Shown here: positions 36,246 to 44,621 of the stretch, piece after piece
How the letters are laid out: each line of letters begins with the position of its first letter
How positions within the stretch are numbered: position 1 is the first letter of the stretch
NCBI GenBank assembly: GCA_018971775.1
Contig: JAGXAB010000038.1
Span: forward strand, 1 to 56,417
DNA from: Cyanobacteria bacterium REEB67
Lineage (GTDB): Bacteria; Cyanobacteriota; Vampirovibrionia; Obscuribacterales; Obscuribacteraceae
Direction: 5' to 3'
Length of the DNA stretch: 56,417 bases
Made by a program: the position numbers and the translations under genes
Notes under the pieces: model-generated
Told to the model about the DNA's origin: nothing
What the model saw: only the letters and a program-made list of their open reading frames with translations
Database searches by the model: none

Positions 36246-38755
36246 TGGAGAAGGTCGAGAATGAAGAAGAGCTGGCATCTTTGCAGGAGTCTGTAGCCGC
36301 CGAAAAGCAGGCGCCGCAGGCGAAGCTGAAAGAGAAAGATGAAGAAATGCAGCCGCGACTTGTAGTCGGAGATGGGGGAGGCGAAAAACAGCAGTCTTCA
36401 GTAGCCAACAGTGCTCTTTCGGTTAGAGACGAAACAATCACCTCTGCAGAGTTAAGTCAGAAGGAAGAGCCGGGCGATAATGGCGTAGCAAGCTCAGAAG
36501 CATCAGGCCAAAATGGCGCAATTGAAACTTCGGGAAAAACTCCGCTTCATGTTTCAGTAGTAGATATCCTGGCGATTATCATGATCGGCTTTACCTGGTT
36601 TGCGTACGCGACTGTGACTGCAGGCGCGGGCCAAACAGCCGTAGCGGAAATAGCGGTCAAGATAATAACCTTCATTACCTGGTTCATATTTGCAACTTTT
36701 CAAAGTTACTGGATGAGGGATTTGATTCTCCGCCTGGATTTTGCCAGGAATAAAATCGGATTTTGGAGCAAAGTCGATAAGGTAGCGTCTCTTCATCCCT
36801 TCGTCATATTAATGGCAGTCGGCATCTGCACAATCCCGATGCACTTTATACCAGGAGCCAGAGTAGCGACAGCCATAATAGTCACGATTACTCTTCTTGC
36901 GTTTTTTCTGCGCTGGGTCTGGCTGAATCTGACCCTGCCGCTTGTAATTGCTCATGCGACGAATCCCAAAACAACCAGAGTAAATGATCTCGCCGTGCTC
37001 GTGGCAGTCGGATTTGTCCTCACCTCCGTGGTCACTATGGCTCTTGTAACCTTCATGAGCCTTTCTTCCATACCGCTGATTTCGTTACTGGCCCTTTTTA
37101 CGCTCACAGGCGCAGCAGCAGTCATCCTTCGCAACATGATCATTCGAGCCAATCCCGAAAAGCAATTGAAATACGGGCAGAAGGAACGCTATGTACCGTT
37201 CGTGCCGCAGGCAGGGGAGGTCGTCTTTGTCTACAATCACTTCGTCGAACTGCAAAAATTTATCAAACAGCGAGTTTCGCTCCGCAGTCCATGGAAAATT
37301 GGCTTACTGCTGATCATTCTGGCAGCGGCAGTGGCCGGTAATTTGCATACGAATATATTGAATTATATCGTCCACCTCGTTGAGACTATGGGTCAATTAC
37401 CGGGAGGCGGTCCGACAGCCGCAGCGGGAGGGCCGGCAAGCCAATTAACCCCTAATGCGCTGGCAAATACCGGCCTTGTCTTCTTCTTTGGTATGGCAGC
37501 GTTGGCTCTTGCCGCAGGTAGTGCCTTTGCTTTTGTCCGGGCGCCGAAACGCCTGGCAGCAGGCAAGAATGGCATCCGATTGGTTTATTCAAGGCTATCC
37601 CGCAAGCCGGACAAAAAAATCGATTGGTCTCAAGTCAAGCACATTAAGGTAGAACGACCACCAGGCAAGGCTTCGGCGGCTAGTGATAAGTTGGTTTTCG
37701 AACGAGCGGATGGAGAATCGTTCAAAATCAAACTGGCAGGTATATCCTCTGCCAACGACCGCGAGAAATTACTGGCCGCCATCGATCGCTACGCTCCTGA
37801 AATCAGCAGGGAAGCTGCTATTGAAGAAACTCTGCGCAAGCCTCTGGAGCATAACTATACAGAACTCTGGTTGCAAGCCCTGGCCGCACCACCCAAACGC
37901 GAAAAGCTCAAACCGCTCATGCAAGGCGCGGCCCTTAGCGAAGAGCGCTACAAGGTAGAGCGCGAACTCGGCGTCGGCGGCCAGGGTTTTGCTTATCTCG
38001 CTACCGATACGCGTACCGATGAGAAAGTGGTGCTCAAAGAATTTGTCCTGCCCGTCTTCGTCGACATCAATGCCCGCAGACAGTCGCTTGAAAATTTCGA
38101 AAAAGAAGCGAAGTTGATGACCCGCCTCGACAATCCCCAGGTCGTAAAACTGGAAGGATTTTTCGTCGAGGACCACCGCGCCTATCTAGTGCTAGAGCAT
38201 ATCGACGGCGAGAACCTTCGCCAGATTGTCGAAAGGGGCGGCCCGATGCCTGAGGAGCGTATCGTTGAGCTAGCCGCACAGATGTGCTCGATCTTAAAAT
38301 ACCTTCATGGCTTATCACCGCCCCTGGTGCACCGCGATTTCACTCCAGACAACTTGATCCTGCGCAAGGATGGCACGCTCAAACTTATAGACTTCAACGT
38401 CGCCCAGCAAGTAGAAGTGGCAGTAACAGGCACCGTAGTCGGCAAGCAGAGCTATCTGCCGCCGGAGCAATTCCGCGGTCAAGCTGAACCGGCAAGCGAC
38501 CTGTACGCTCTTGGTGCCACGCTATACTTCCTCGCCGGTGGCAAAGATCCAACTCCAATTTCGGTGGCCAGACCTCTTAAAGACGGCCTGCCAGTGAGCG
38601 AGAGTTTGGACAAATTGATTTCGTCACTGACTCAGATGGAAGCGCAAGCGAGACCAGCCAATGCCGAGCAGGTGGCGGAAAGGCTGTCCAAAGCAGGTGA
38701 ACAAGAGAAAATTCAGACGACCGAGACAAACAAACCGCATCTACTCAATCAATAA
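36245..38755 (+). CDS. Polytopic membrane Ser/Thr protein kinase with DFN in place of DFG
   Basis: 836 residues. A Glu/Gln-rich cytoplasmic start (1-100) leads to about eight hydrophobic segments between 108 and 440 (for example VDILAIIMIGFTWFAYATV, TGLVFFFGMAALALAAGSAF). A region like that of the first kinase comes next (IRLVYSRLSRKPDKKIDW), then the kinase domain from about 575. It has GVGGQGFAYLAT, K598 in VVLKEF, H696-R-D698 (VHRDFTPDN), D716-F-N718 and LPPEQ. The metal-binding Asp is intact, but Gly718 is replaced by Asn. ATG 36245 shares one base with the preceding stop (TGATG). Confidence 0.88.
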   Translation: MEKVENEEELASLQESVAAEKQAPQAKLKEKDEEMQPRLVVGDGGGEKQQSSVANSALSVRDETITSAELSQKEEPGDNGVASSEASGQNGAIETSGKTPLHVSVVDILAIIMIGFTWFAYATVTAGAGQTAVAEIAVKIITFITWFIFATFQSYWMRDLILRLDFARNKIGFWSKVDKVASLHPFVILMAVGICTIPMHFIPGARVATAIIVTITLLAFFLRWVWLNLTLPLVIAHATNPKTTRVNDLAVLVAVGFVLTSVVTMALVTFMSLSSIPLISLLALFTLTGAAAVILRNMIIRANPEKQLKYGQKERYVPFVPQAGEVVFVYNHFVELQKFIKQRVSLRSPWKIGLLLIILAAAVAGNLHTNILNYIVHLVETMGQLPGGGPTAAAGGPASQLTPNALANTGLVFFFGMAALALAAGSAFAFVRAPKRLAAGKNGIRLVYSRLSRKPDKKIDWSQVKHIKVERPPGKASAASDKLVFERADGESFKIKLAGISSANDREKLLAAIDRYAPEISREAAIEETLRKPLEHNYTELWLQALAAPPKREKLKPLMQGAALSEERYKVERELGVGGQGFAYLATDTRTDEKVVLKEFVLPVFVDINARRQSLENFEKEAKLMTRLDNPQVVKLEGFFVEDHRAYLVLEHIDGENLRQIVERGGPMPEERIVELAAQMCSILKYLHGLSPPLVHRDFTPDNLILRKDGTLKLIDFNVAQQVEVAVTGTVVGKQSYLPPEQFRGQAEPASDLYALGATLYFLAGGKDPTPISVARPLKDGLPVSESLDKLISSLTQMEAQARPANAEQVAERLSKAGEQEKIQTTETNKPHLLNQ

Positions 38756-39791
38756 TCGGATGACCAATCGCATCGCCTTCGCCTCTATAGCCAAGACTTG
38801 CCGCTTTCTTAAAATCAGCATCGGCTGCGGCTTTTTGACCGGAACCAAGATAGTTTTTGGCCCGCCAGAAGTAAGCACGACCGTCAACCGGGTCCAATTT
38901 CATCGCTTCGCTGGTGTCGACGACACCTTCTTTATACTGCTTCAAAGCATGATGTACAGCCGCTTTTGAAACGAGGGCTTCCTGATCGTAGGCATTGATC
39001 TGCACGACCTTCGCATAATCAGCGAGTGCCTGTTGATACATACCGAGCTTATAAAACAGATAAGCACGCTTGCTCAGCACATTTGTATTTCTAGCGGTGC
39101 GAGCAAGGACACTACTGTAATCGGTAATCGCCGCTTTCAAATTGCCCAAACGCTGCTGGTATTCGCCGCGGAATATATAGCTGTCGATGACAGCGGGATT
39201 GAGAGCAACCAGATCATCATATGCTTTCAAAGCTTTGCCCTGGGCTCCGGTTCTCTCGCAAATCTTAGCCAGAGCATGATAAGCCTGCACCTGATGCCGG
39301 TTCAGAGCAATCGATTTTTCGTAGGCCTTAATCGCCGCCCCGGGATCTTTCTTCGCCTCGTACCAGAGACCGATGCTGACATATGTATCGGCTTGATTGC
39401 CTTCGATTTTCAGACCTTGCTGCAAGACGGCCCAGGCCTCGGGCATTTTCTTCAGATCAATCAGACAGTGAGCTTTGATGGCATAAGCGCGCACCGCTTT
39501 TGGTGACAGGTGGAGAATAGAATCGCAAAGGGCAATGCCCTGCAAGGGCTCGTCTTTTCTTTCATATTGATCGGCTTTGCCGAGATAGTAGTCGCTATTG
39601 CCGTTTTCAAAACGAGTCAGATAGGGCTTTCGCGATTCAAAACCTTCGGCCAGGGCAGATGTAGTTTGCCAACTGAGAAAGTGCAAAAAAGAGTGTCCGA
39701 CGAAAATAACCAGGGGGCAAGATATTCGAAAGCAAAAAGCGCGCCAACGAAAGTGACTGGACGCACTGTCCAGCAATTTTTCAGTGCGCAT
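38745..39791 (-). CDS. TPR protein, probably exported
   Basis: The mature part is a run of TPR motifs: NSDYYLGKADQYERKDEPLQ, AYAIKAHCLIDLKKMPEAWAVL, AYHALAKICERTGAQGKALKAY, KLGMYQQALADYAKVVQ and VDGRAYFWRAKNYLGSGQ. A hydrophobic stretch before it (CPLVIFVGHSFLHFLSW...SALAEG) looks like a signal peptide ending at ALA. The frame opens at 39857, but that start falls upstream of the tuf terminator stem, so I use the ATG at 39791, which leaves a long n-region; the true start is uncertain. Its end overlaps the convergent kinase gene by 11 bases. Probably a periplasmic scaffold. Confidence 0.7.
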   Translation of the reverse strand: MRTEKLLDSASSHFRWRAFCFRISCPLVIFVGHSFLHFLSWQTTSALAEGFESRKPYLTRFENGNSDYYLGKADQYERKDEPLQGIALCDSILHLSPKAVRAYAIKAHCLIDLKKMPEAWAVLQQGLKIEGNQADTYVSIGLWYEAKKDPGAAIKAYEKSIALNRHQVQAYHALAKICERTGAQGKALKAYDDLVALNPAVIDSYIFRGEYQQRLGNLKAAITDYSSVLARTARNTNVLSKRAYLFYKLGMYQQALADYAKVVQINAYDQEALVSKAAVHHALKQYKEGVVDTSEAMKLDPVDGRAYFWRAKNYLGSGQKAAADADFKKAASLGYRGEGDAIGHPIID

Positions 39792-39794
39792 GCC

Positions 39795-39823
39795 AAAAGG
39801 GCTGCCACAGAGGGCAGCCCTTT
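39795..39823 (-). terminator. Intrinsic terminator of tuf
   Basis: AAAGGGCTGCC, six-base loop, GGCAGCCCTTT: a perfect 11-pair stem followed by four U on the minus strand, 40 bases after the tuf stop. Runs of A and T on both sides could let it act both ways. Confidence 0.9.
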
Positions 39824-39862
39824 CAGATGCTTTTTTCACCAATTGCGTATGTGGCAATTGAA

Positions 39863-41047
39863 TTAGGCGATGATGCTGGCTACAACGCCGGCGCCGACGG
39901 TACGGCCGCCTTCGCGGATAGCGAAGCGCATTCCTTCTTCAACGGCTACGGGTTGAATCAGTTCAACTTCCATGGCGACGTTGTCGCCAGGCATTACCAT
40001 TTCAACACCGGCAGGCAATTCGATGGCGCCTGTAACGTCTGTTGTACGGATGTAGAACTGAGGTCTGTAACCTTTGAAGAACGGTGTGTGACGTCCGCCT
40101 TCTTCCTTGGACAAGACATAAACTTCAGCCTTGAACTTGGTGTGGGGCTTGATCGAACCGGGCTTGGCGATAACCTGACCGCGTTCGATCATGGTCTTGT
40201 CGATACCGCGGAGGAGGATACCGACGTTGTCACCGGCGATACCGGAGTCGAGAGTCTTCTGATACATTTCAACGCCAGTTACGGTCGTTTTGCGTGTATC
40301 TTGCAGACCAACGATTTCTACTTCTTCGCCGACTTTGACTTGACCGCGCTCGATACGTCCGGTGGCTACGGTGCCACGGCCGGTGATCGAGAACACGTCT
40401 TCAACTGCCAGCAAGAACGGCTTGTCGATGTCACGTTCCGGTGTGGGGATGAAGGTATCGACAGCGTCCATCAGTTTGTGGATGGCTTCTTCGTACTTAG
40501 CATCGCCTTCGAGGGTCTTCAGAGCGGAACCACGGATGATCGGTGTGGTGTCGCCGGGGAAGTTGTATTTGCTGAGCAATTCGCGGGTTTCGAGTTCGAC
40601 GAGTTCAATCAACTCTTCGTCGTCGACCATGTCGCACTTGTTCAGGAATACAACGATGTGGGGAACGCCTACCTGACGAGCGAGCAGGATGTGCTCACGG
40701 GTCTGGGGCATAGGACCATCAGATGCTGAGATAACCAAGATTGCGCCGTCCATCTGGGCAGCACCGGTGATCATGTTTTTGATGTAGTCAGCGTGTCCCG
40801 GGCAGTCTACGTGACTGTAGTGACGTGCTTTTGTCTCATATTCAACGTGCGCAGTATTGATCGTGATACCACGAGCTTTTTCTTCAGGAGCAGCATCGAT
40901 CTCATCGTATTTCTTAGCTTTAGACTGACCTGTTTTGGCCAATGTAATTGTGATTGCAGCGGTTAACGATGTTTTACCATGATCAACGTGCCCGATCGTT
41001 CCAACGTTCACGTTTGGTTTGTTGCGTTCAAACTTTTGACGGGCCAT
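39863..41047 (-). CDS. tuf: Elongation factor Tu
   Basis: 394 residues, normal. GTPase motifs: [11 protein letters not shown] (G1), [12 protein letters not shown] (G2), DCPGHADYI (G3), NKCDMVDD (G4) and RGSALK (G5). It brings aminoacyl-tRNA to the ribosome. GGAGAGAAGAG precedes the ATG. No fusA, rpsL or rpsG nearby; instead it follows three tRNA genes, as tufB does in E. coli. Ends with the terminator at 39795-39823. Confidence 0.99.
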   Translation of the reverse strand: MARQKFERNKPNVNVGTIGHVDHGKTSLTAAITITLAKTGQSKAKKYDEIDAAPEEKARGITINTAHVEYETKARHYSHVDCPGHADYIKNMITGAAQMDGAILVISASDGPMPQTREHILLARQVGVPHIVVFLNKCDMVDDEELIELVELETRELLSKYNFPGDTTPIIRGSALKTLEGDAKYEEAIHKLMDAVDTFIPTPERDIDKPFLLAVEDVFSITGRGTVATGRIERGQVKVGEEVEIVGLQDTRKTTVTGVEMYQKTLDSGIAGDNVGILLRGIDKTMIERGQVIAKPGSIKPHTKFKAEVYVLSKEEGGRHTPFFKGYRPQFYIRTTDVTGAIELPAGVEMVMPGDNVAMEVELIQPVAVEEGMRFAIREGGRTVGAGVVASIIA

Positions 41048-41162
41048 CCTCTCTTCTCTCCTTCACTTAATCTGCGACGTACGTTAAATACATTCAGTTG
41101 TTTTGTACTTTCGGGTTTCCAACTTATCGGGCTATCTATCAGCTTCGACGGTAATTGGGAAA

Positions 41163-41237
41163 TGGAGCCCTTGACGAGAATCGAACTCGTGACCTCCCCC
41201 TTACCAAGGGGGTGCTCTACCGCTAAGCTACAAGGGC
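41163..41237 (-). tRNA. tRNA-Thr(GGT)
   Basis: Acceptor GCCCTTG pairs with CAAGGGC; the anticodon stem CCCCC/GGGGG carries loop TTGGTAA with anticodon GGT; T-arm loop GTTCGATTC. The 3' CCA is encoded (41165-41163), unlike its two neighbours. 115 bases before tuf. Confidence 0.95.
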
Positions 41238-41320
41238 GCGATTACTGATTATTATGGAACGCTTTTGCGTATCCTCGGGTTTCCTCTACGTTTTCTTTAC
41301 TTCTCTTGGTTTACTGGCAA

Positions 41321-41352
41321 CCTCCCAGGACTTTCGGTTGAAAGTTGGGAGG
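41321..41352 (-). other. Long hairpin between tRNA-Tyr and tRNA-Thr(GGT)
   Basis: CCTCCCA (41321-41327) pairs with TGGGAGG (41346-41352). Past a two-base bulge, ACTTTC pairs with GAAAGT around loop GGTT. CTGG and CCAG just outside can extend it. It lies in the transcribed 148-base gap where E. coli has tRNA-Gly. Confidence 0.6.
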
Positions 41353-41385
41353 CACCAGCAATCCATTTTTATCTGGCAAATGATC

Positions 41386-41468
41386 TGGGCGGAGCTGGAT
41401 TCGAACCAGCGTAAGCTTTCGCTAGCAAATTTACAGTCTGCCTCCTTTAGCCACTCGGACATCCGCCC
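41386..41468 (-). tRNA. tRNA-Tyr(GTA)
   Basis: 83 bases, class II with a long variable arm (TAGCGAAAGCTTAC). Acceptor GGGCGGA/TCCGCCC, anticodon loop CTGTAAA with GTA, T-loop GTTCGAATC. CCA is not encoded. Confidence 0.95.
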
Positions 41469-41473
41469 ATATA

Positions 41474-41545
41474 AGCCGGTGATGGGGATCGAACCCGCGA
41501 CCGACGGTTTACAAAACCGTTGCTCTACCACTGAGCTACACCGGC
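41474..41545 (-). tRNA. tRNA-Thr(TGT)
   Basis: 72 bases. Acceptor GCCGGTG/CACCGGC, anticodon stem ACGGT/ACCGT with loop TTTGTAA (TGT), T-loop GTTCGATCC. CCA is not encoded. Five bases upstream of tRNA-Tyr, so the two are one transcript. Confidence 0.95.
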
Positions 41546-41599
41546 ATACTATTAAGCGGTTTGCGCAAGCCGCTTCGATAAGCAGCTTTGCGGACATAA

Positions 41600-41621
41600 C
41601 TTCGTGGGCAGGCCCACAAAG
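41600..41621 (-). other. Hairpin downstream of the methyltransferase gene
   Basis: On the minus strand CTTTGTGGG, loop CCTG, CCCACGAAG: nine pairs including one U-G. Only two U follow, so it would be a weak terminator. Confidence 0.35.
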
Positions 41622-41681
41622 CTACGAATTAGAAATCATACCTAGTGCTTTTTGGTCATGTCAAACGAAAGCCAAATCTTA

Positions 41682-41738
41682 GGCCGATCCCACTACACGA
41701 ACTTAATATAACTTTTGTAAATGTTCGCAGGATCGGCC
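41682..41738. repeat. Nested inverted repeat after the methyltransferase gene
   Basis: GGCCGATCC (41682-41690) pairs perfectly with GGATCGGCC (41730-41738); inside it CGAAC (41698-41702) pairs with GTTCG (41723-41727). The centre is AT-rich. It lies 25 bases beyond the methyltransferase stop. Confidence 0.5.
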
Positions 41739-41762
41739 CAGTTGGCGGTTTTTCAGACTCGA

Positions 41763-44192
41763 CTAGGCTTCAACGCCGGCCTCGACACTTGTGTCTAAAT
41801 TCGACTCAATATCGGCTTCGATATCTACGTCGGCTTCGACAGCGGTGCTTTCGGCCTTGGCAGCCATGATTTTCTTGATATCGACTTTGTGCGAATCGGC
41901 TGTCAAGTTATTTTGTCTGACTACTTCGTAGAAGACAACTCCGGCTGCTACAGAGGCGTTCAGCGATTGCACATAACCAAGCATCGGTATCTTGATAAGC
42001 ATGTCGCAGTGTTCGGCAACCAGACGACTGATACCACTACCTTCACTACCGATAACGATAGCGAGCGGTCTGGCCAGGTCGGTTTTGACCATGTCAGTAG
42101 CGCCTTCGAGAGAAAGGCCGGCAATCCACAGGCCTCTTTCTTTTAGTTTTTCGAGAGTGCTGACGATATTGATGATGCGCACGACGCGCATGTGAGCCAG
42201 TGCACCGGCCGATACGCGAGCAACGGTCTGGGTGAGACCGGCCGAACGTCTCTGCGGAAGCAAAATTGCTTTGACGCCGGCCGCTTCGGCAGAACGTACG
42301 ATTGCTCCGACATTGTGCGGATCTTCGATGCCGTCCAAAACAGCAATTGTGTATCCATTCATGTTGCCACCAGCTTCTTCGATCGCCGCTTTTTCAGCGT
42401 CGAATTGCTCGAGAAATTCTGACAGTTCCAGAAATTCCTGCGGTGCCAGTTGGGCGATTACGCCCTGGTGCTTATCTTTGCCACCAATCATCGAATCGAG
42501 CTTGCGTTTATCGGATTCGACGACCGGTACTTTATTGTCGCGGGCCAGATCTCTGATTTTTTCCAGACGCCTGTCGCTCTCGATCTCTTTACTGATATAG
42601 AGCTTGTTGACCGGCGCTTTGTCACCGCTCATGAAAGCGAGGACACTGTTGCGACCATAGATGTATTCTTCTTCGAAAGCACCTTCTTCAGAAGAATTGC
42701 TCGCGGGCTGGCTGTCGTAACGCACGGTGCGAGTGCGATCGTGCGGCTTTTCATCATCTTCAAATGAATTTTCCGGACGACGAATGCCTGGTGTGCGCGA
42801 ATAACCGCGTGCCGGGCCGCCTTCACCGCGGGCTGCGTAGCCTGGTTTGTCGCCAAATTTTCTTTCACCAAAGCCGCCGCCGCCAGAACCTTCTTGAGGA
42901 CGTCTCGGACGGTCGCCGTAGCTGCCGCCACCACCCTCGGTGCGCGGACGACCTTCGTAACCGCCTCCGCCTTCAGGACGTCTCGGCCGATCGCCGTAGG
43001 TGCTGCCACCGCCGCCAAAGCTGGGACGACCTTGATAGCCGCCTCCGCCTTCCGGACGTCTTGGACGATCACCGTAGCTGCTACCGCCTTCTGGACGTCT
43101 TGGACGATCACCGTAGCTGCTACCGCCTTCCGGACGTCTGGGTCGATCACCATAGCTGCTGCCGCCTTCGGGACGTCTGGGTCGATCTCCGTAGCTGCTG
43201 CTACCGCCGCCTTCCGGTCTCGGTCTGCCCTGGTAGCCGCCGCCTCCAGAACCTTCTTGGGTCCGGCGCGGACGATCGCCGTAGCTGCTGCCACCACCAC
43301 CGCCAAAACCTTCCTGCGGACGTCTCGGTTTATCACCATAAAAATTGCTGCCGCCATCACCTCCAGAACCTTCTTGAGCACGACGCGGACGACCTTCGTA
43401 GCCGCCACCACCTCCAGAACCTTCTTGAGGACGTCTCGGTCTATCGCCATAGCCGCCGCCGGATCCGGATCTGTCACCGGAGTCACCGCCTTCGTAGCGC
43501 TTCGGACGACCTTCGTATCCGCCGCTTCTGGAGCTGCTTTCGGAACTGGTATTACCTTCGAATTTTGGTCTCGGTTTGCCGTCGAAGCCTATGCCGGAAT
43601 TGGCAAAGGTGTCGCTCTGCGTGCCGCGTGATCCAAAAGGACGACCTTCGCCACCGCCTGAGCCAAATCTCGAGCCGCCACCGCCGCCGGTTCTCGGTCT
43701 GGCGCCGTAGCCGCCGGATCCGCCCGAACCACCGGAACCGCCACCAAATTTGGAGCCGCCACCGCCGCCAAATCGCGAGCCACCGCCGCCACCCGAACTC
43801 GAGCGTGAGCCGCCGTAGCCACCGCCACCGCCGGAGCTCGAACGTGCTCCGCCGTAACCGCCGCCGCCGGAACTCGAACGTGCTCCGCCGTAACCGCCGC
43901 CGCCGCCGGAACTGGAACCAGATCCACCGGAACCATATTTAGAGCCACCGCCGTAGCCGCCACCGCCGCCAGAGCTGGAACCGGAACCGCCGGAACCATA
44001 CTTAGAGCCGCCGCTGGACGAGCCGAATCTTTTCGCGCCGCCGCCCGCTCCACCACTGGAAGAGCCAAATCTTTTACCGCCGCCGCCGCCGGATCCAAAC
44101 TTTGATCCACCACCGGCACCGCGACCTGGACCTCGGCCTGCTCCGCCGCCTTTGCCCTTAAAGCCACCGGAGCGGCCACCACTTTGATTCAT
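41763..44192 (-). CDS. RlmB/TrmH-type 2'-O-ribose RNA methyltransferase with giant Gly/Arg-rich N-terminal extension
   Basis: 809 residues. Residues about 509-760 are a SpoU methyltransferase with its substrate-binding domain: YGRNSVLAFMSG, then LDGIEDPHNVGAIVRSAEAAG, IVIGSEGSGISRL and IPMLGYVQSLNASVAAGV, the three SAM/knot motifs. This matches RlmB, which methylates G2251 of 23S rRNA. The first ~505 residues are low complexity: GGG/SSSGGGGYGG blocks (1-170), then repeated SYGDRPRRPEGG-type units. It resembles FUS/RGG proteins and is far longer than RlmB (about 250). AGGGGA precedes the ATG. A short Asp/Glu/Ala tail ends the protein. Confidence 0.88.
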   Translation of the reverse strand: MNQSGGRSGGFKGKGGGAGRGPGRGAGGGSKFGSGGGGGKRFGSSSGGAGGGAKRFGSSSGGSKYGSGGSGSSSGGGGGYGGGSKYGSGGSGSSSGGGGGYGGARSSSGGGGYGGARSSSGGGGGYGGSRSSSGGGGGSRFGGGGGSKFGGGSGGSGGSGGYGARPRTGGGGGSRFGSGGGEGRPFGSRGTQSDTFANSGIGFDGKPRPKFEGNTSSESSSRSGGYEGRPKRYEGGDSGDRSGSGGGYGDRPRRPQEGSGGGGGYEGRPRRAQEGSGGDGGSNFYGDKPRRPQEGFGGGGGSSYGDRPRRTQEGSGGGGYQGRPRPEGGGSSSYGDRPRRPEGGSSYGDRPRRPEGGSSYGDRPRRPEGGSSYGDRPRRPEGGGGYQGRPSFGGGGSTYGDRPRRPEGGGGYEGRPRTEGGGGSYGDRPRRPQEGSGGGGFGERKFGDKPGYAARGEGGPARGYSRTPGIRRPENSFEDDEKPHDRTRTVRYDSQPASNSSEEGAFEEEYIYGRNSVLAFMSGDKAPVNKLYISKEIESDRRLEKIRDLARDNKVPVVESDKRKLDSMIGGKDKHQGVIAQLAPQEFLELSEFLEQFDAEKAAIEEAGGNMNGYTIAVLDGIEDPHNVGAIVRSAEAAGVKAILLPQRRSAGLTQTVARVSAGALAHMRVVRIINIVSTLEKLKERGLWIAGLSLEGATDMVKTDLARPLAIVIGSEGSGISRLVAEHCDMLIKIPMLGYVQSLNASVAAGVVFYEVVRQNNLTADSHKVDIKKIMAAKAESTAVEADVDIEADIESNLDTSVEAGVEA
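43050..43205 (-). repeat. 39-base tandem repeat in the methyltransferase extension
   Basis: Four consecutive units of 39 bases, starting at about 43050, 43089, 43128 and 43167, each encode 13 residues of the type GGSSYGDRPRRPE. Diverged copies continue on both sides. Third-position changes between copies suggest selection for the protein repeat. Confidence 0.8.
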
Positions 44193-44296
44193 ATATCCCC
44201 TGTTTCTGCCCTATCAGGCCTTTGTTTTGCGGTCTTCACCATGGACTTTCCTGAGAATTGATCCACAATTGGCTTGTTACCGCGAGTTTTGTCTAA

Positions 44297-44512
44297 ATGC
44301 TATTTGATGTAATTTTTTTCGGCTTTCCCATCGCTCTGTCGCTCTGCCTGGGCGCTCATGCCGTTCGAGAGGCGGATAAACGTTTTTTCCTTCCCGCGTT
44401 TTCATTCTTCGCCTACTGCGTCTTTTATCTCGCAGGCGGCAGAGATGTCCTGCTATACCTGACCACAGCACTGATCATGATGGGTGGTGTAGCAGGTACT
44501 GCCGGCGGCTAA
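44297..44512 (+). CDS. Possible small two-pass membrane protein
   Basis: 71 residues with two hydrophobic segments (about 3-20 and 29-65) split by a charged stretch, HAVREADKRFF. No clear Shine-Dalgarno and no recognised family. It is the best reading frame between the methyltransferase gene and the HTH gene, but may be chance. Confidence 0.35.
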   Translation: MLFDVIFFGFPIALSLCLGAHAVREADKRFFLPAFSFFAYCVFYLAGGRDVLLYLTTALIMMGGVAGTAGG

Positions 44513-44530
44513 TAATAGCCTACAAATATA

Positions 44531-44558
44531 CAGTTGTGAGCATACCACCCGACAACTG
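44531..44558. repeat. Inverted repeat after the small membrane ORF
   Basis: CAGTTGT and ACAACTG, 14 bases apart, perfect over 7 pairs. No U-run. A second repeat (ATCCGT 44598-44603 / ACGGAT 44615-44620) directly follows the stop of the minus-strand HTH gene. Confidence 0.35.
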
Positions 44559-44621
44559 GACATATAAACTTACTAGATGATTAAGCTCTAACCAAGCATC
44601 CGTCTAACTATTACACGGATC

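Noticed and set aside
39827..40729. 300-codon ORF opposite tuf
   Set aside because: Shadow of the strongly biased tuf codons; no domain or ribosome-binding site.
41238..41385. Hidden tRNA-Gly in the gap between tRNA-Tyr and tRNA-Thr(GGT)
   Set aside because: No cloverleaf can be drawn; only the long hairpin is present.
42764..43942. Long plus-strand and alternative-frame ORFs (up to 392 codons) opposite the Gly-rich region
   Set aside because: They are by-products of the 39-base repeats and high GC in the opposite strand; composition is Arg/His/Ser without domain features.
43600..44190. CRISPR-like array in the repetitive stretch
   Set aside because: The repeats are in-frame codon repeats with no unique spacers of constant length.
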